From positions 4,404,501-4,468,500 of the forward strand of contig JAKNDB010000087.1 in the NCBI GenBank assembly GCA_024305405.1: a stretch of 64,000 nt of DNA, read 5' to 3'. The position numbers and the translations under genes were made by a program. The notes under the pieces are model-generated. The model was given only the letters and a program-made list of their open reading frames with translations. It was not told the DNA's origin and ran no database searches. The stretch comes from Dirofilaria immitis. Lineage: Eukaryota; Nematoda; Chromadorea; Rhabditida; Onchocercidae. Shown here in pieces: positions 1 through 12,348 of the stretch; positions within the stretch are counted from its first letter, which is position 1, and the number at the start of each line of letters is the position of its first letter.

Positions 1-1
1 A

Positions 2-115
2 GATTCATTTCCGTTACATGATATTACTTCTGAAGATATAGCTAAAACTTCGATTGTTACGAAGTCTCATCCAGGTAAAGAAAATGTTGTCGTATTGCAT
101 ATTACTGATTGTTAG
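2..115 (+). CDS. 3' end of an unidentified upstream gene (partial)
   Basis: An open frame enters the window at position 2 and runs 37 codons to a TAG at 113-115, starting DSFPLHDITSEDIAKT and ending VVVLHITDC. Its composition looks coding compared with the AT-rich sequence after it. A good donor (CAG|GTAAAG at 74/75) lies inside it, so the real exon may end at 74 and continue elsewhere. I recognise no family. It is separated from the next gene by about 1.7 kb without coding signal. Confidence 0.35.
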   Translation, partial: DSFPLHDITSEDIAKTSIVTKSHPGKENVVVLHITDC

Positions 116-1819
116 CTTCTTAATTTTTTTGCTTCAGTCTTCAGACAATTTATTTTACAAAATTTAAAGTTATAATTGCAAGTTTCTATCTTTATTTTTG
201 GAATTACTCACGAGAATATCCAAAGAGACTATCGAAATTATATTTCCAGGATAAAAAGAACATTGCAGTAAGACAAGCTGATCAAAAATTCATATAGAAA
301 GCTGAAACAAAAAATTTTAATGTGTAGGTTTGGTTGTGTTTCAAGTCTAGATTCATTTTTACGATATTATTTATTGTTAAGTTTTTCTTGTTAAATTTTT
401 CTCTCCAAGTTTTTATAAGGTTTCTGGAATGTTTGAAATTCTCCAACATTTTTCTTTATTTTATAAAGTTTCAGTGAGGATAAATATGCATGTGTTTGTA
501 ATCTGACAAGAGATTTCTGAACAGATATAATGAATAATTTTATTATTCCATTTTTCTTGGGAAATATGCTATTAACCATCGTTTCAGTTGGAAGAAACAT
601 GAAATATTCAATACTAGTTTTGAACATATGCATAGAATTGTTCATACAAATGGCATTGCTTTCAATGCATTTACCGGTGTTTCTTGATATGGTAAATTTG
701 TTTACATTGTTTTTCCTTGTTTGATTTCAAAAGGTCTCGTCTAATGCCTTTTTTTGAAAAATAAATCATATTTTATAGGTTTTCTTCGAAATCTCTACGT
801 GCATGATTGATTTATTTGATCGTTAAATATTGCCCTTCGTAGTGATGAATTTTTTAATCTTTAAAAAAATGAGTTCTGATATTGAATTTCGATGGTAATA
901 TATTATACTCGAAAAGAAAAGTTTCTTTTAGTTTCTCGATATTAATATAGTGTATCAATTCGATTTGTCGCATTTTATACACTGTCCTTAAATTTCATTA
1001 TTTGATTTTTTTGAAAAAATGATATTTTTTATTATATTAATCTTGTTTGCGTTATTTTGAAAATCTAAATTTCATTAAATAAATGAGAACTTTTTAAATT
1101 GGCTAATGTGTTAATTGAATTTAATGACAGCAAGCATTTTGATGATGCAATATTTGAAATGACCGTTGAACACAGTAAACCATACATTTAGCGTACGTGG
1201 TACATTATGTTCGATAATCTGGACTTCTGTTTATATTGTTTTGTACAATGGATCTCGAGAATTATTATTCTGTGACAGCTTGTTGTGTTCGACTTTGACG
1301 CTTATCATAATTTCTAGCATTCAATTTTGTCCGAAAACAGAGTATTTGAAAATGCTTTTCATGCTAGCAATCATCAAAATTAAAAAAATTACTTCGACAC
1401 TATTAAATAAACTAAAATTATTAAAACTAATATTGATCTTTTTGATAACTAGTGCAAACCGCAAATTTTTATTTTTAATACTAAGGAAAATATATATTTG
1501 CTCTATACCAAATAACGCACATATTTTGGCAGTAAGCACAAGATTCAACCAAGCTCATAAATCTTAACAGTTCACAATCCTTCTGAACTACTTAATGATT
1601 ATTTGGAGTTTAAGATTGAAAAAATTAAATTAAAAATTTCCTATTCATCATAACTTGGTTGGACTACATATTTTGGTTTTGTCAAAAGGGAAATTAGCAA
1701 ATGTTGATTAAATTTTCTGTTCATCACAACAAAAAATGCTTTGAAGTTGTCCGTAAGTGTTTGCTCGAAAACTATTAAATAAAAGCGTTTATTTTCATTT
1801 CTATCGTTACCATTTTCAG
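116..1819. other. Intergenic, no gene seen
   Basis: AT-rich sequence with short open frames of low-complexity composition (for example 1166-1567) that lack splice signals and recognisable motifs. It presumably contains the promoter of the PLAT gene. The acceptor-like TTTTCAG ending at 1819, directly before the ATG at 1822, looks like a spliced-leader acceptor. Confidence 0.6.
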
Positions 1820-1821
1820 AA

Positions 1822-4800
1822 ATGGAATGGCCAAAATTCGATTTTGATAAGTATTCGCACAGTCAGCGACATCGATTGCCAAGTAATGGAAAATCGAACT
1901 GTGGCTTAAAAAGAAATAATCATAAAGTTTGTCGTTCTTTGGCGATCAATTTTGAAAATACTAAATTTAGGAAGAAAGAAAATTCAACAGGGAGAAACAC
2001 TACACGAAATGAAAGCAATACATTAATATACCTACAAAGAGGCTCTTCACAAATGTATGAGAAAATAAGTACAAAGAGAATACCACCGCTATCGCCGATC
2101 CTTGTCAATGGATTTCTGAAGAATCCAGCAGCACATTCATCTATACTTCTGAAAGATTCAAATTCAAACATAGCAGAATTTTTAGCGTCGTCAAGATGTA
2201 GAGATTCAATAAATCCAGTAGCCAGCAAAGGTCCAGTCACTCTTGAGTCTCCAGAGTTTATATTTATCCCGCCACACTCGAAACAATTGCTTTTATCGGA
2301 TGAAAGTCTAACTTCCTCGTTGCAAAGGTCGAAGGTGATACCACGAAATCAAAATTTTCTTGTATCTATACCGAGGGCTTCAACAAACTCCCCAACATCG
2401 CCGGAATTTCTTCCACTATCTCAAATTGATTATCAAGATTTGAACGAAAACGAAACTTTTTCAAATCTAGATTTTGTGAATTCTTCATTAAATTTTGAGT
2501 CCGACAAATCCATAATGACGCAACATTCGCGAAGCGATAACGAGATTTTCCAAAATCACATTATATGTATTGATGATTCCGAAAGTGTTGCTACTACAAG
2601 CGAACAATCGCGTGATTGCTTTGTTGATATAACGATTCATGAGATGGAACCAAGTGATTTAATTTTTGAAACGAAAGAAGCAAATGATTTAGCACTTGAA
2701 ACGAAAGTTTTTGTACAAAGCACATCTTCACTAGCAGGAAATCAATCAAAAATAGATGATTTCCATAACGAGAATGATGAAGCGATTTATCAAAAGCAAT
2801 ATTACCGGTTAAGTAAGCTCGCAGAAACTCTCAAAAAGCGGTTATTTATTGGCTCATCAGACTTAGCTATGTGGAAATGTGAGAAACCGAAGCAAAATCC
2901 AGCCAAACGAGTTACGGTAATTTCAAGTGTAGAACAGTGGGGATTTTGCTGGACGTTGGTGAAAAATGTTAATGATTCCAGAACTGCACATATTATGGAT
3001 TCGGAGCCAATGAAAAAGACTATAGATGTGCTTTCAAGGAACAATAGTCAAAAAAGGAGAAAAACTGATGATGGTCGAGAAAATGATTGCTGCCACGATT
3101 CATCGGAACAAACTTCAGAGAAAAATTTTTTTTTACCGGCCTCTCTCGAAGTTGAATACATGTTTGGGTGAGTTTGTTTTGTCACCTCGCTATTATCGTT
3201 GAATTTATTTTTTTAAAACATTATTAAAAATGATGTCTCTATTGACAGTTAGTGAAAACAAGGAATGTTTTTAGTAGCGTAATTTTTAGAGATATTGAAA
3301 TTTCTTTGAATGAAATTCACTTTTGATAATTGAGAATATAAGTATATTTCAAAGTTGATTGTTCATTGAATATCCAATTTGAGTTCAATTTTTTCGAATG
3401 CTTTATAAACAATGATATTGATGTTTGAGATTTTTCATTTTATGTAATTGGTATGTAGATTATTTTTGCATTGTTTAATCCATTCGGAATTGATATCAAG
3501 AAATGAACCAATTCCTTGACCTTTGTTCAAATCGATAATATTAAAATGCACGAAATTAAATTGATTTATTCGATCATTAAAAATTTCATTTTGTCGTTGC
3601 AATATATTTAAAGAGTCTTTATTGAATTGTGATACGTTACGTTGTTAACTTGAGCAATGATTTTGGGTTGGTGATGCGAATAATAAATATCAGTGTTAAT
3701 TTATAGCTCTTTAGAAGATCGTATTCTTTTCTTTTGAATCCATATTAAATATAAGGGTATAAGAATCATTGAAATTCTGATTTGTTTGACTTTCTGGATC
3801 CAGTAGATCCAGTCATTAGACTAACCGAGAATAACAGAAGATGATTACTGTAATTACTGTCACGAGCGAGAATTTCAAATTCCTCAAAGGGAAAGAAAAA
3901 GTAGTGTTCATGATAAAATCGAAATATTATGTTAGTCAGTGATTCATTTTAGATCTCATTTACTGAGTATAGTTATTGTTAATAAAGGAGAAATGCTACT
4001 TTCACTAATTAAAGGCAATTAGAGATCAAAGTAGACCTTTTCAGGAGGTTTATTTTGAAAATTTTAGTTTTTATTAAATTTTATCTTCGATTTAACGGCA
4101 CTAGAGAAATCCAATTTGCAAATGAAATTCATATAAATTAGTGGCAAGAAGTACATAAATATCTCAAGTTATAATAAATGTATCCCATTTTGCAATAATT
4201 TTGCTTCGAAGAAGGTTGGTTTATTGATTGGAAAAGCTTTAAACGTTGTATTATATAAGTTATAGGAATAATTTTGAGGAGACTTGCTGCTTGACATTTC
4301 ACTTTCACAGTGATTGACTTTAATTTCAATAGCTTAACTCAAAATTTCACTAAAATTTGAAATGAGTATATATGATTAACACTTTAGAAAGAAAATATGA
4401 TTAATCCAAATTAGTTTACTTCTCATCTATTAGACATTACATAAAAAGTTTTCGAAATTGAGAGTGCTATGCTAGAATTATCTCATTCGGGTTTGGGTAT
4501 TGATTGCGCTTATTCGGTCGTAGTTCGTACAAGTAGTAAAGAGAATGCTGGAACCACAGCAAATATATTTGTACAAGTATGTTCGCCATTTGTTTCATTT
4601 TTCCAAATTACAAATATAATTCAAAAAATTTAAATTTTTATGATATCATTTATGGAGCATATTGCATCATTGATTGAGAATAAATTAAATGATGCCTTGC
4701 AGTTAACAGACATAGACGGTAAACAAACGGACAAAGTACGTCTTAAGTGTTCTATTAGTCATCGGAAGAAATTTCAACGGGGCCATGTAAGAGAAGTTTT

Positions 4801-5574
4801 TCCAATCAAGTAGCATTTTCCGCTGTTCTGCTGTTCCCAGTGACATTCAATAAAATTTGCTTGTTATCATCAAAAAAACATACACCTCTTAGTAACTTCT
4901 AAATTTCAAACTCTCCATGTTATATGTTTTTATCTTGTAAATAGCTTATTTTCTTATCTGTTTTGTTTATAGTCAGATCTATTCTTGCTAATTGAGCAAA
5001 ATCCATTATCTACGCTCAAATCATTGGAAGTATGGCATGAGAAAAAAGGTGACTGCAGACCTTGGTTACTACATTCCGTATATATAATTGAACATATACA
5101 TCATACACTCTATCAATTCCCATGTCACAAATGGCTTAGCGATGATCCTGATGACTTGGTTACATTTTGTTTTTATTCGAGAATTTTTAAAATTTTCAAA
5201 ACTATGTTATTTAGCACAAAAGTTAAAAGAAATGATTTTATAAAGATTTCATTATATTAATCGATATTATAATTTTTAAAATTTGTTAAAAAGCACGAAG
5301 CGTTATAATAACGGAGTGATTCTCTACGCATCCTAATCGAGAAGTTAAGAAAAAGTGAAAGAAATTCCACGATAGTTTGCAATTTAGTATCCAAATTTAA
5401 TCATTTCGTTTCATTAGATAGGCTTACATCTTGCCACGATTCTATGCCGCTGAGAATAAATAATCACAGTTTCAAAGACATAAATGCATTAGAAAAATTT
5501 GTTTGTAGATTTCAAGCGTGAAGTTGGATGCTGTTGGACGACCGTTTAAAGTTTTGCAAGAAGATGAACTGTGA
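1822..5574 (+). CDS. PLAT/LH2-domain protein with long disordered N-terminus
   Basis: Five exons in consistent phase: 1822-3167, 4465-4576, 4703-4786, 4973-5158, 5509-5574 (597 residues). Residues 1-448 (exon 1) are Ser/Asn/Glu/Lys-rich with proline-flanked patches and no recognised fold, probably disordered. Exons 2-4 encode a PLAT domain at about residues 455-575: YSVVVRTSSKENAGTTANIF, then FQRGHSDLFLL, then SLEVWHEKKGDCRPWLL and FPCHKWL. These match the usual YxVxVxTG, F..G..D.F, WHDN.G..P.W and F.C..WL landmarks of the family. PLAT domains generally bind lipid or protein partners at membranes; the partner here is unknown. The protein ends about 20 residues after the domain, so it is not a polycystin or lipoxygenase with a catalytic or channel module downstream. 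No signal peptide or membrane segment is apparent. The start follows an acceptor (TTTTCAG, 1813-1819), as in spliced-leader genes. No frame breaks were found here. Confidence 0.8.
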
Positions 5575-6578
5575 TGATGAGTAGCACTCTGCCAGCAAAT
5601 TTTTTTGCAAGCAATGCACATTTCATCAGATATGTGTGATATATCGACTTTTTCTTACCTCATAATTCTGAATTTCTTCTTCGTTTGAAGATTTTTTCTT
5701 ATTATCTACTATTGCGACTTACACTACTTGTACACCGAATTCCTATAAAATCCCTAGAAAAGTCAAAAGAAGGAATGTAAAAGACTCGAAATCGGTGTTC
5801 GGATTATGCATCTTGCATTTTTTCGAAATGCCAAATTTAAGCTTTTTCAAATTGCTCCCGTAAAGATGAAAAATTTTAACAATTGAAATCTCTCAGACAA
5901 AATATTAACATGAGCTTTTGTAAGCATAAAATTTGATACAGTGAAGATATGGAGATTAAAGTAGCTTATAATTACCATTATCAGTAATAATGGAATCTCT
6001 CACATCTACATGTGAGATATTTACTTGCTATCATTGAAATAAAATCTTTGAGACAGGATACGCAAAACAGAAGCATAGACTGATGTCGCAGACAGACAGT
6101 TTCTCTTAGCTGCCTAATCCGAATCATATCCTTATCATCTAACAAGCAACCGATATCCGTCTTCCTTGTTTTGTGTGGTAATCTCACCTCTATTAAACGC
6201 TTTCTATGGCTTATGCGATTCTAATGAGCAGTATCTCGCTAATGGTATTCCCTCTTGATATTTCGTACGGTGTCCTTTCGTGGCATCTTCCGGATATCTT
6301 TTCTCTGATACTTCCGACTGATTCTCCAGGAAAAATTGTTTGCTGTTAAATTCGGACCAACAGAAGAGGAATTTCGGGGCCCAAATATTGGCTGCTGGCG
6401 TCCTTCCTTCAAGACCCGAGAAACAGATTAGAAATTTATCTGAGAGACCACTTCGCCTCTGGTATTTCGCCATGGGCCGACGACATCCAACGCATTCTTT
6501 CACTCTTTATTTGCCTGAAATGCAGATAATCGTTCCGTAGTATTAGATTGATTTCCCGATATTTCCAGGTGTAGAGAA
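5575..6578. other. Intergenic; contains an unexplained base-composition shift
   Basis: No gene is supported. The segment 5980-6560 is visibly richer in G and C than its surroundings, with open frames on both strands (for example 6204-6503 on minus and 6340-6540 on plus). It has no splice sites, start context or recognisable motif. It could be promoter or 5' leader sequence of the next gene, or an old insertion. A TTTCCAG acceptor ending at 6568 lies 10 bp before the next ATG. Confidence 0.5.
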
Positions 6579-9500
6579 ATGGAAAAGACAGAGGTGTCAG
6601 AGTTGTATTGCAAGAAAGCACCGCGAATAATTTCTAGAGGTCGAATGCGTTTTGCAAATGATGTATCCAAAAAGGGTATACTTTCGGATTTTTCCAGTTC
6701 AACTATATATTTTCCTTCTCACTTAAAGTATCAAAAGCAGACATCTAGGGTGAAAGGTGATTTTAATTAGAATCCAAGATGTTTTGCATGAATCCGACAT
6801 TGTTTAGACAGGCTTGACATGCTACTGTGAAATAAGAAAGATAAGAGGTGGAACGGTTCACTAAAAGTCACGTAATGAAAATGTAAATAATGAAATTTTA
6901 AACTCAAATGATAGTACGCGATAATAAAGAAAAAGAAGAAAAATGATTCTGATTCATTTAGATAGATAATAAACTATTTTTACCAATTTCTAGAAAAAGG
7001 ATGTGTTAAAAACGACTGTGAAATGGATGATGAGGTTGGAGAGGGATTCATAGTTCGAGGTGGAATAATGATGCGGATCGCTGATCTGAATAAAGAACAG
7101 TGGAAACCGATGAAACGATTCTATATCGATGTCAATCGATCGAAGATCTATGAGCATGCTCAAGTTCATAATGGGTTATTATTGAACGAAGAAGCTAACT
7201 CATCTCATGTTACCGTTGAAGTTTCTGCACTACCTGGCGACGGACGAATGTTTCATCATTGTGATAATTTGCCAGGTTCTAATCGTATTTTTTTATCCAG
7301 CTAACAAACTTCATAAGTATTTTGAAGCACTGGTGGAAGGCATTTAGTAAAAGTATTATGAAACTAATACTTAAAATAATTCGTCGAGACTACCGTGAAT
7401 TCTTTCAAGTAACCAAGAGCAACATTTCCGTAGTGATAATCAATTTATACAATAGCAATATGACTATAGATGTTAAATCACTTGTGCGGATTTCCATCCT
7501 GAGTTTGCTTTTTCAGTAAAGATTAAGAAATTTAGAACTAAATAATTATAGGTGTAGCGAATGAGGTGGAATCGTATCCTTGTCGTTACTGTCCCAATCG
7601 TATTTTTCTGACATCATTTGGTCTGGAGCGCCATACTGAGATGGAACATAAGCCACATCTTTCTGAAGTCATGGAAGAAATATCAAGGATTCATAATGAA
7701 TGGAGAAGGTACTGTTACCATTTTATTCATCTGAAAAACTAATTCACTGCCAAGAATAGTGCTCCGATTTTGCGTCTTTTCTGTCTCTTTTTAGTCTACA
7801 TTTTAAGAATTTTTACCGATATTCGACATATTAAGGAGAGAAGCATTCAAAGCTATAGCACAGAAGCGACGTGAGGCATTAAAGAAGACAAGAATGTTAA
7901 CAGAAGTTGTAAGACGATCTCGTAAGCATCTCTTCCCCATAATTCATTCAAGAACTGTTAACTGAATTAGTATTAAAAATGCTAATTGAATTAGTATTAA
8001 AAATGGAACAATACTGAACATTCGAATCTTCTAACTAATTATTTTAAAAATTCAGAAAAAATCTGGAAAAAAATCAAATTTTTCTTCATCTACTTTATAT
8101 ATATATTTTTTAGAAAGCCTGCAATCCGAAAATCATTCTGTTGATCGACATTATACAAGTACTTTGAGCTGTCATATTTGTGGTCTCGGTTTTGAAGCTA
8201 ATTATGAATTTATGATGAATCATTTTCGCGCTCATCGCAAAAATGACGACTTGAGACGACGACTATTAGCAAATTTTGGTCCTTCAGTGAGTTATATTTC
8301 ATTTAATCATAAGGCAGTTGTATTGGTTATTTTGGATAATATTAAGGGCACCACAGTATTGTAATGTTTAGATTAATATGATTGCAGTATGTCGCACGTT
8401 GCACCTGTCGTCAGTGTCATTTGGTTTTTGTCAATGAAAAAAATTTGATGTTACACAAAGAGTCATTACACGTTAGAAAACGAAAGTGAGTGTCACATTT
8501 CTTGAATTATTCTATTACGGATTCATATATTTATCAAACTTATCAAAATGTATCAGTTGGGAATTAGTTCTGCATGGTGCTAGAAAGTAAACTGATGGTA
8601 GGAGGTATAAACTATTTCGATCTCTCCTACAACTGCGTAATATTGACATTTTTGCATTGTTACTTGATCAGGGTAATAATTTTTTAAATTTATGATTAGT
8701 GAAATAATAAAATTGAAATCTCCTAATACTAAACAATCGAAACAAGAATATATCAAAATAAAATGCTTTCTTTTTTATAGTTAAATGAAAGAATTTCGAT
8801 TTTTGTAATTTAGATTCTTTAAGTGCTTATGTGAGAAAAGAAATTTTTTAATCTATATTTTTTTAGATATGTTTGCAAATGGTGTGGTGATGTATGTTTA
8901 TCAGTGAATAAACTCAATGAGCATAAAAAGGACGTGCACGGTATATCATGCAGTCGATCGGAAAAATCACCCGTCATTAATGTTGATAGCAGTTCGCAAG
9001 AAAATACTGCGAGACTTGGTGTCACTGACGTTGATGATAGTTCAACGGAAGCACAAACACCGTCCGGAAATGATTTTGCAGAATCTTCTGCAGGAAATTA
9101 TCTTTCTATGCTGAATCAAAATCCGTGCATGTGAGCAAATATTTTACAAATTTTCGGACATAATTGAATTCTTATTCATTAAAAAATTTAGATTTGTTTC
9201 CTTCTGATGCTTGCAGTATATATCCGATTCTTGTATACTGCTAAAACTTTCTTGACATCATTTATTTTTTTTTAATTTAGAGCGAAATGTAGCGAATGTG
9301 GTTTGATTACTATAAAGCCTTCATTACTTATACGTCACATGCAACGTGTACATAATAAAAATTGCTTCTCAGCGGTAATTGAAATGAAAGGTTTACCTAA
9401 TATTAGAGCGGATATGAATCGCGGAAAAGTAACTTGGTGGTGTTGCAACTTCTCTTTTGAAAACAAGTTTGTTTTTTTTTTTTGATAGCTTATTAGAACT

Positions 9501-10698
9501 GTTTGATATTTGTTCACTTTATTTTTTGAAATAAGGACATTAATGGTTATGTTTTAACTTAATTTTTAGGCATCGTTTTATCCATCATAGGAGAACTTGC
9601 CATCAGTCAGTGCTTGAATATGGTCATTTACGAAATTGTCTGGTTAATGTTAGAGAACAAGGTATTACTATGTTTGAAAAAAACGAAAGAGGATTCACGA
9701 GTACTGCACAAATTGTACAGTTGATCAATCCTGACGAAATTCAGGATAACCAATTATATGTTCTGATGGCAGAAGGGGATGGTTCTGGTAATTTCCTTAA
9801 ACATTAATGACTTAGGCATACATGAGATTATCTTAAGCCAAAAATTTTTTGAAGTTAGATTACTAGATCATTTCTAACTTGATCTATAACGAGACATTAT
9901 TTAATCAACGATTTAACATGGAAAAACCTAGCACAATAAAACATATTTTCTCAACTTTTCTGATGTGGTTTCAATTTTTCAGTAATAACATTCTTATTGA
10001 TTGGCAAACTTATCGTTAGCGGTAAACAAAGAAAGAGATTTTTGTTATTTTGGAATATAAGTTAATTAGATGTAGAGTTAGATATTATCGATTAAGTTAT
10101 TTGCTTTAAAACCGGGAACTTTTTGAATTTTAATATTATTAATTTCCAGAACAAAGGGATGAAACTCTTCTGCGAGAATTGCTAACAGATGAATCGACAG
10201 CAGAAGATAGGCAGCGGGTCACTCTAACAACTGCAGAATTTATGCAATTGAAACAAGTTGAGGGAAACTTTGACGGTGGCATGGTTGGTTATTGTTAATG
10301 CGAGCTTTGCAGAACTGTATTTTTCTCAGAAATTTCTTTACTCTTTATCCGATTTCGTTTCTTGACTATAATCTTGAGTGTTATATGGAATCATTTTTTG
10401 GCTATGAAGTCCGAACATATTTTTTTAGCAAGTTTTTCTTGTCGATGACGTGGATGATGCACAACAACTACCTGTAAATTCTGGAATGGAGCCAATAATA
10501 GATTTCGTCACAAACAATGTAATGGACAGTGATGTCCTGAATTCGTTACTTATATCAAGCACACAAATTCCGCCCACAGATGACAAATATTATTCCCACA
10601 CACACTCAACTGAGTCAGAGTTTTCTATAATGAATGTTTCCGATCCTATAGAAGATAAGATACTGCAAAATGACTTGTCCCTGCCGTCGGAAAGCTGA
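6579..10698 (+). CDS. Multi-C2H2 zinc-finger protein
   Basis: Eleven exons: 6579-6756, 6994-7339, 7552-7708, 7836-7921, 8114-8286, 8388-8485, 8867-9130, 9281-9466, 9570-9787, 10150-10283, 10429-10698. All junction phases agree if the T-run 7288-7294 is read one base shorter, giving about 702 residues. C2H2 fingers are at CRYCPNRIFLTSF...ERHTEMEH (exon 3), CHICGLGFEANYEFMMNH (exon 5), CRQC...HKESLH (exon 6), CKWCGDVC...EHKKDVH (exon 7) and CSECGLITIKPS...RHMQRVH (exon 8). A weaker one spans the exon 8/9 junction. The C-terminal part is acidic and Ser/Thr-rich. It is probably a nuclear DNA- or chromatin-binding regulator. The spaced single fingers recall nematode MEP-1, but I cannot show orthology. 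The exon-2 donor would be GC (AAG|GC at 7340); the alternative is exon 2 ending at 7275 with a normal GT intron, also in phase. Confidence 0.83.
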
Positions 10699-12348
10699 AA
10701 CAACTTCTGCAAGTCTGTCCATACCAACCGTAATATCTAATCGTGGTAGTTTGGTGGATAATTCTCTGAACTGCCATTTTCAAATTCAGAGGAATGCTGA
10801 TAATGAATTACCGCAGTTCCTACAGTTGCGTTTTCCAGCGGTGCGCATTATATTTATAGTAATGTAGCATGGTCTTCTACATTATATGGCGATTTTAATG
10901 GGATTACAAGATCAGCGACAGAAATTTCCCCATTGCTTATTGTGATTAGTAATAAATAAAAATTTCATTACCCAGTTTTCACTATTGTTCTGTGGGAGAT
11001 TCAAAAACTAATGATTTTTGTAAAACCAAGTAATAAATCTGTTTCTATCCTGGATAGTATCCGTACTTTGTTAGATTTGGCGAAAGGATACTTTCACAGC
11101 AGCGGCAACTAAAATACCAGTTGAGCTATTCTCCTTACATCCTTACAGCACTCATCAACAATTGTAGCTTGTGATGATACTATTTTGGTCTTATATTAAG
11201 ATACCAGTTCAGTCGCTGCAAGTATGCCTAATTCAACAATACTTCAATGGAAATGATAACTTCTAATAGGACTGTGAAAAAATCAATATGAGATAAATTA
11301 TTGTTCGAAGCTTAAATATCTGGTAAAACTTATAGCATTTGACAATCTTGCCTTGTATTAAAACCAACGAATAATTCTAATTTTTCGAGTTTTCAATAAC
11401 GGCCTTGATGGTTCTATCACTCATTCCTTCGCGCTAGTGGGTCGTGCTTGACCATGTCTCGAGTCCAGAAAGTTCGTGAAAATTCGGGTTATTTGGAAAG
11501 CTCTATTGATTTTCCATTCGAGTCCTGGTGGGTTCAGAATTGTTTTTATGGTAAAATCGCGATCAGTGATAGAATTAATTTCTCGTCATTTTAGCGCGAT
11601 TTAATATGGTATTGCTGTTGAATGGAACATAAAATAAACATTCTTTTCAGAAGTTTACTTCACATTGTGTCATGCGTAGGTTGTATTTTTGTGCAATAGG
11701 TGTTTCGGTTTATTGACAGTCAGACTTCAGACCAGTTCTAGAATCCTTGATTGGGACAGAGGAGACATCCTTAATCTGGAATCACTTTACTGTTCTTCCT
11801 CCTTTTGGTTGGGGACTGCTTGAAACGATTCATATGTGTTTCTGCATTGTTTCAATTTATTAAAATTGGCAATTGAAATGAATGGTATTTTATCCTAAAT
11901 GACGATAGCTATATGCAGAACATTTTCACCAACGAAACATTATGAACAATAAAAATGCAGAATGGTCGCATTTCAGAGTGGGTTGTTTACTGCAATATTC
12001 TGTATAGATATTTTTAGAGTCATGTCAAATAATTTCTCTACAAGGGGCTGAAAGAATTCTGAAACCAAAGTAAGATTAAATTTCAGGAGGGAGGAAGTCT
12101 GAAATGAAACACTCAAAAATAAATTCGATTTGAGGAAAAGAAGGAAAGCACTCCTGGATTCTTTGTCGCACCCGTGTCAAAAATACGGATTTTCTTGCGA
12201 TAATGCAGTTTTTAATCGACTAATTTTTCGTCGTTTAATCATTAATCTCTCTATCCGAAGATGTAGTGGATACCGTCAAACTGATCAACGAGGCGGTAAG
12301 CTGTGAGATGGAAAAAGTACTTGACCACTCCGCCTCGTTCCTTAATTG
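10699..12348. other. Convergent intergenic region, no gene seen
   Basis: Sequence between the 3' ends of the plus-strand zinc-finger gene and the minus-strand Kv1 gene. It must hold both 3' UTRs. Open frames are short and none carries a recognisable motif or exon structure. Confidence 0.6.
10951..10960 (+). terminator. Candidate polyadenylation signal of the zinc-finger gene
   Basis: AATAAATAAA lies about 250 bp after the TGA at 10696-10698 and offers two overlapping AATAAA hexamers. No cleavage site can be seen from the sequence alone. Confidence 0.4.

Noticed and set aside
11430..11540. tRNA-like TTCGAGTCC motif
   Set aside because: The bases around it do not form a T-stem and no acceptor or D-arm partner is present.
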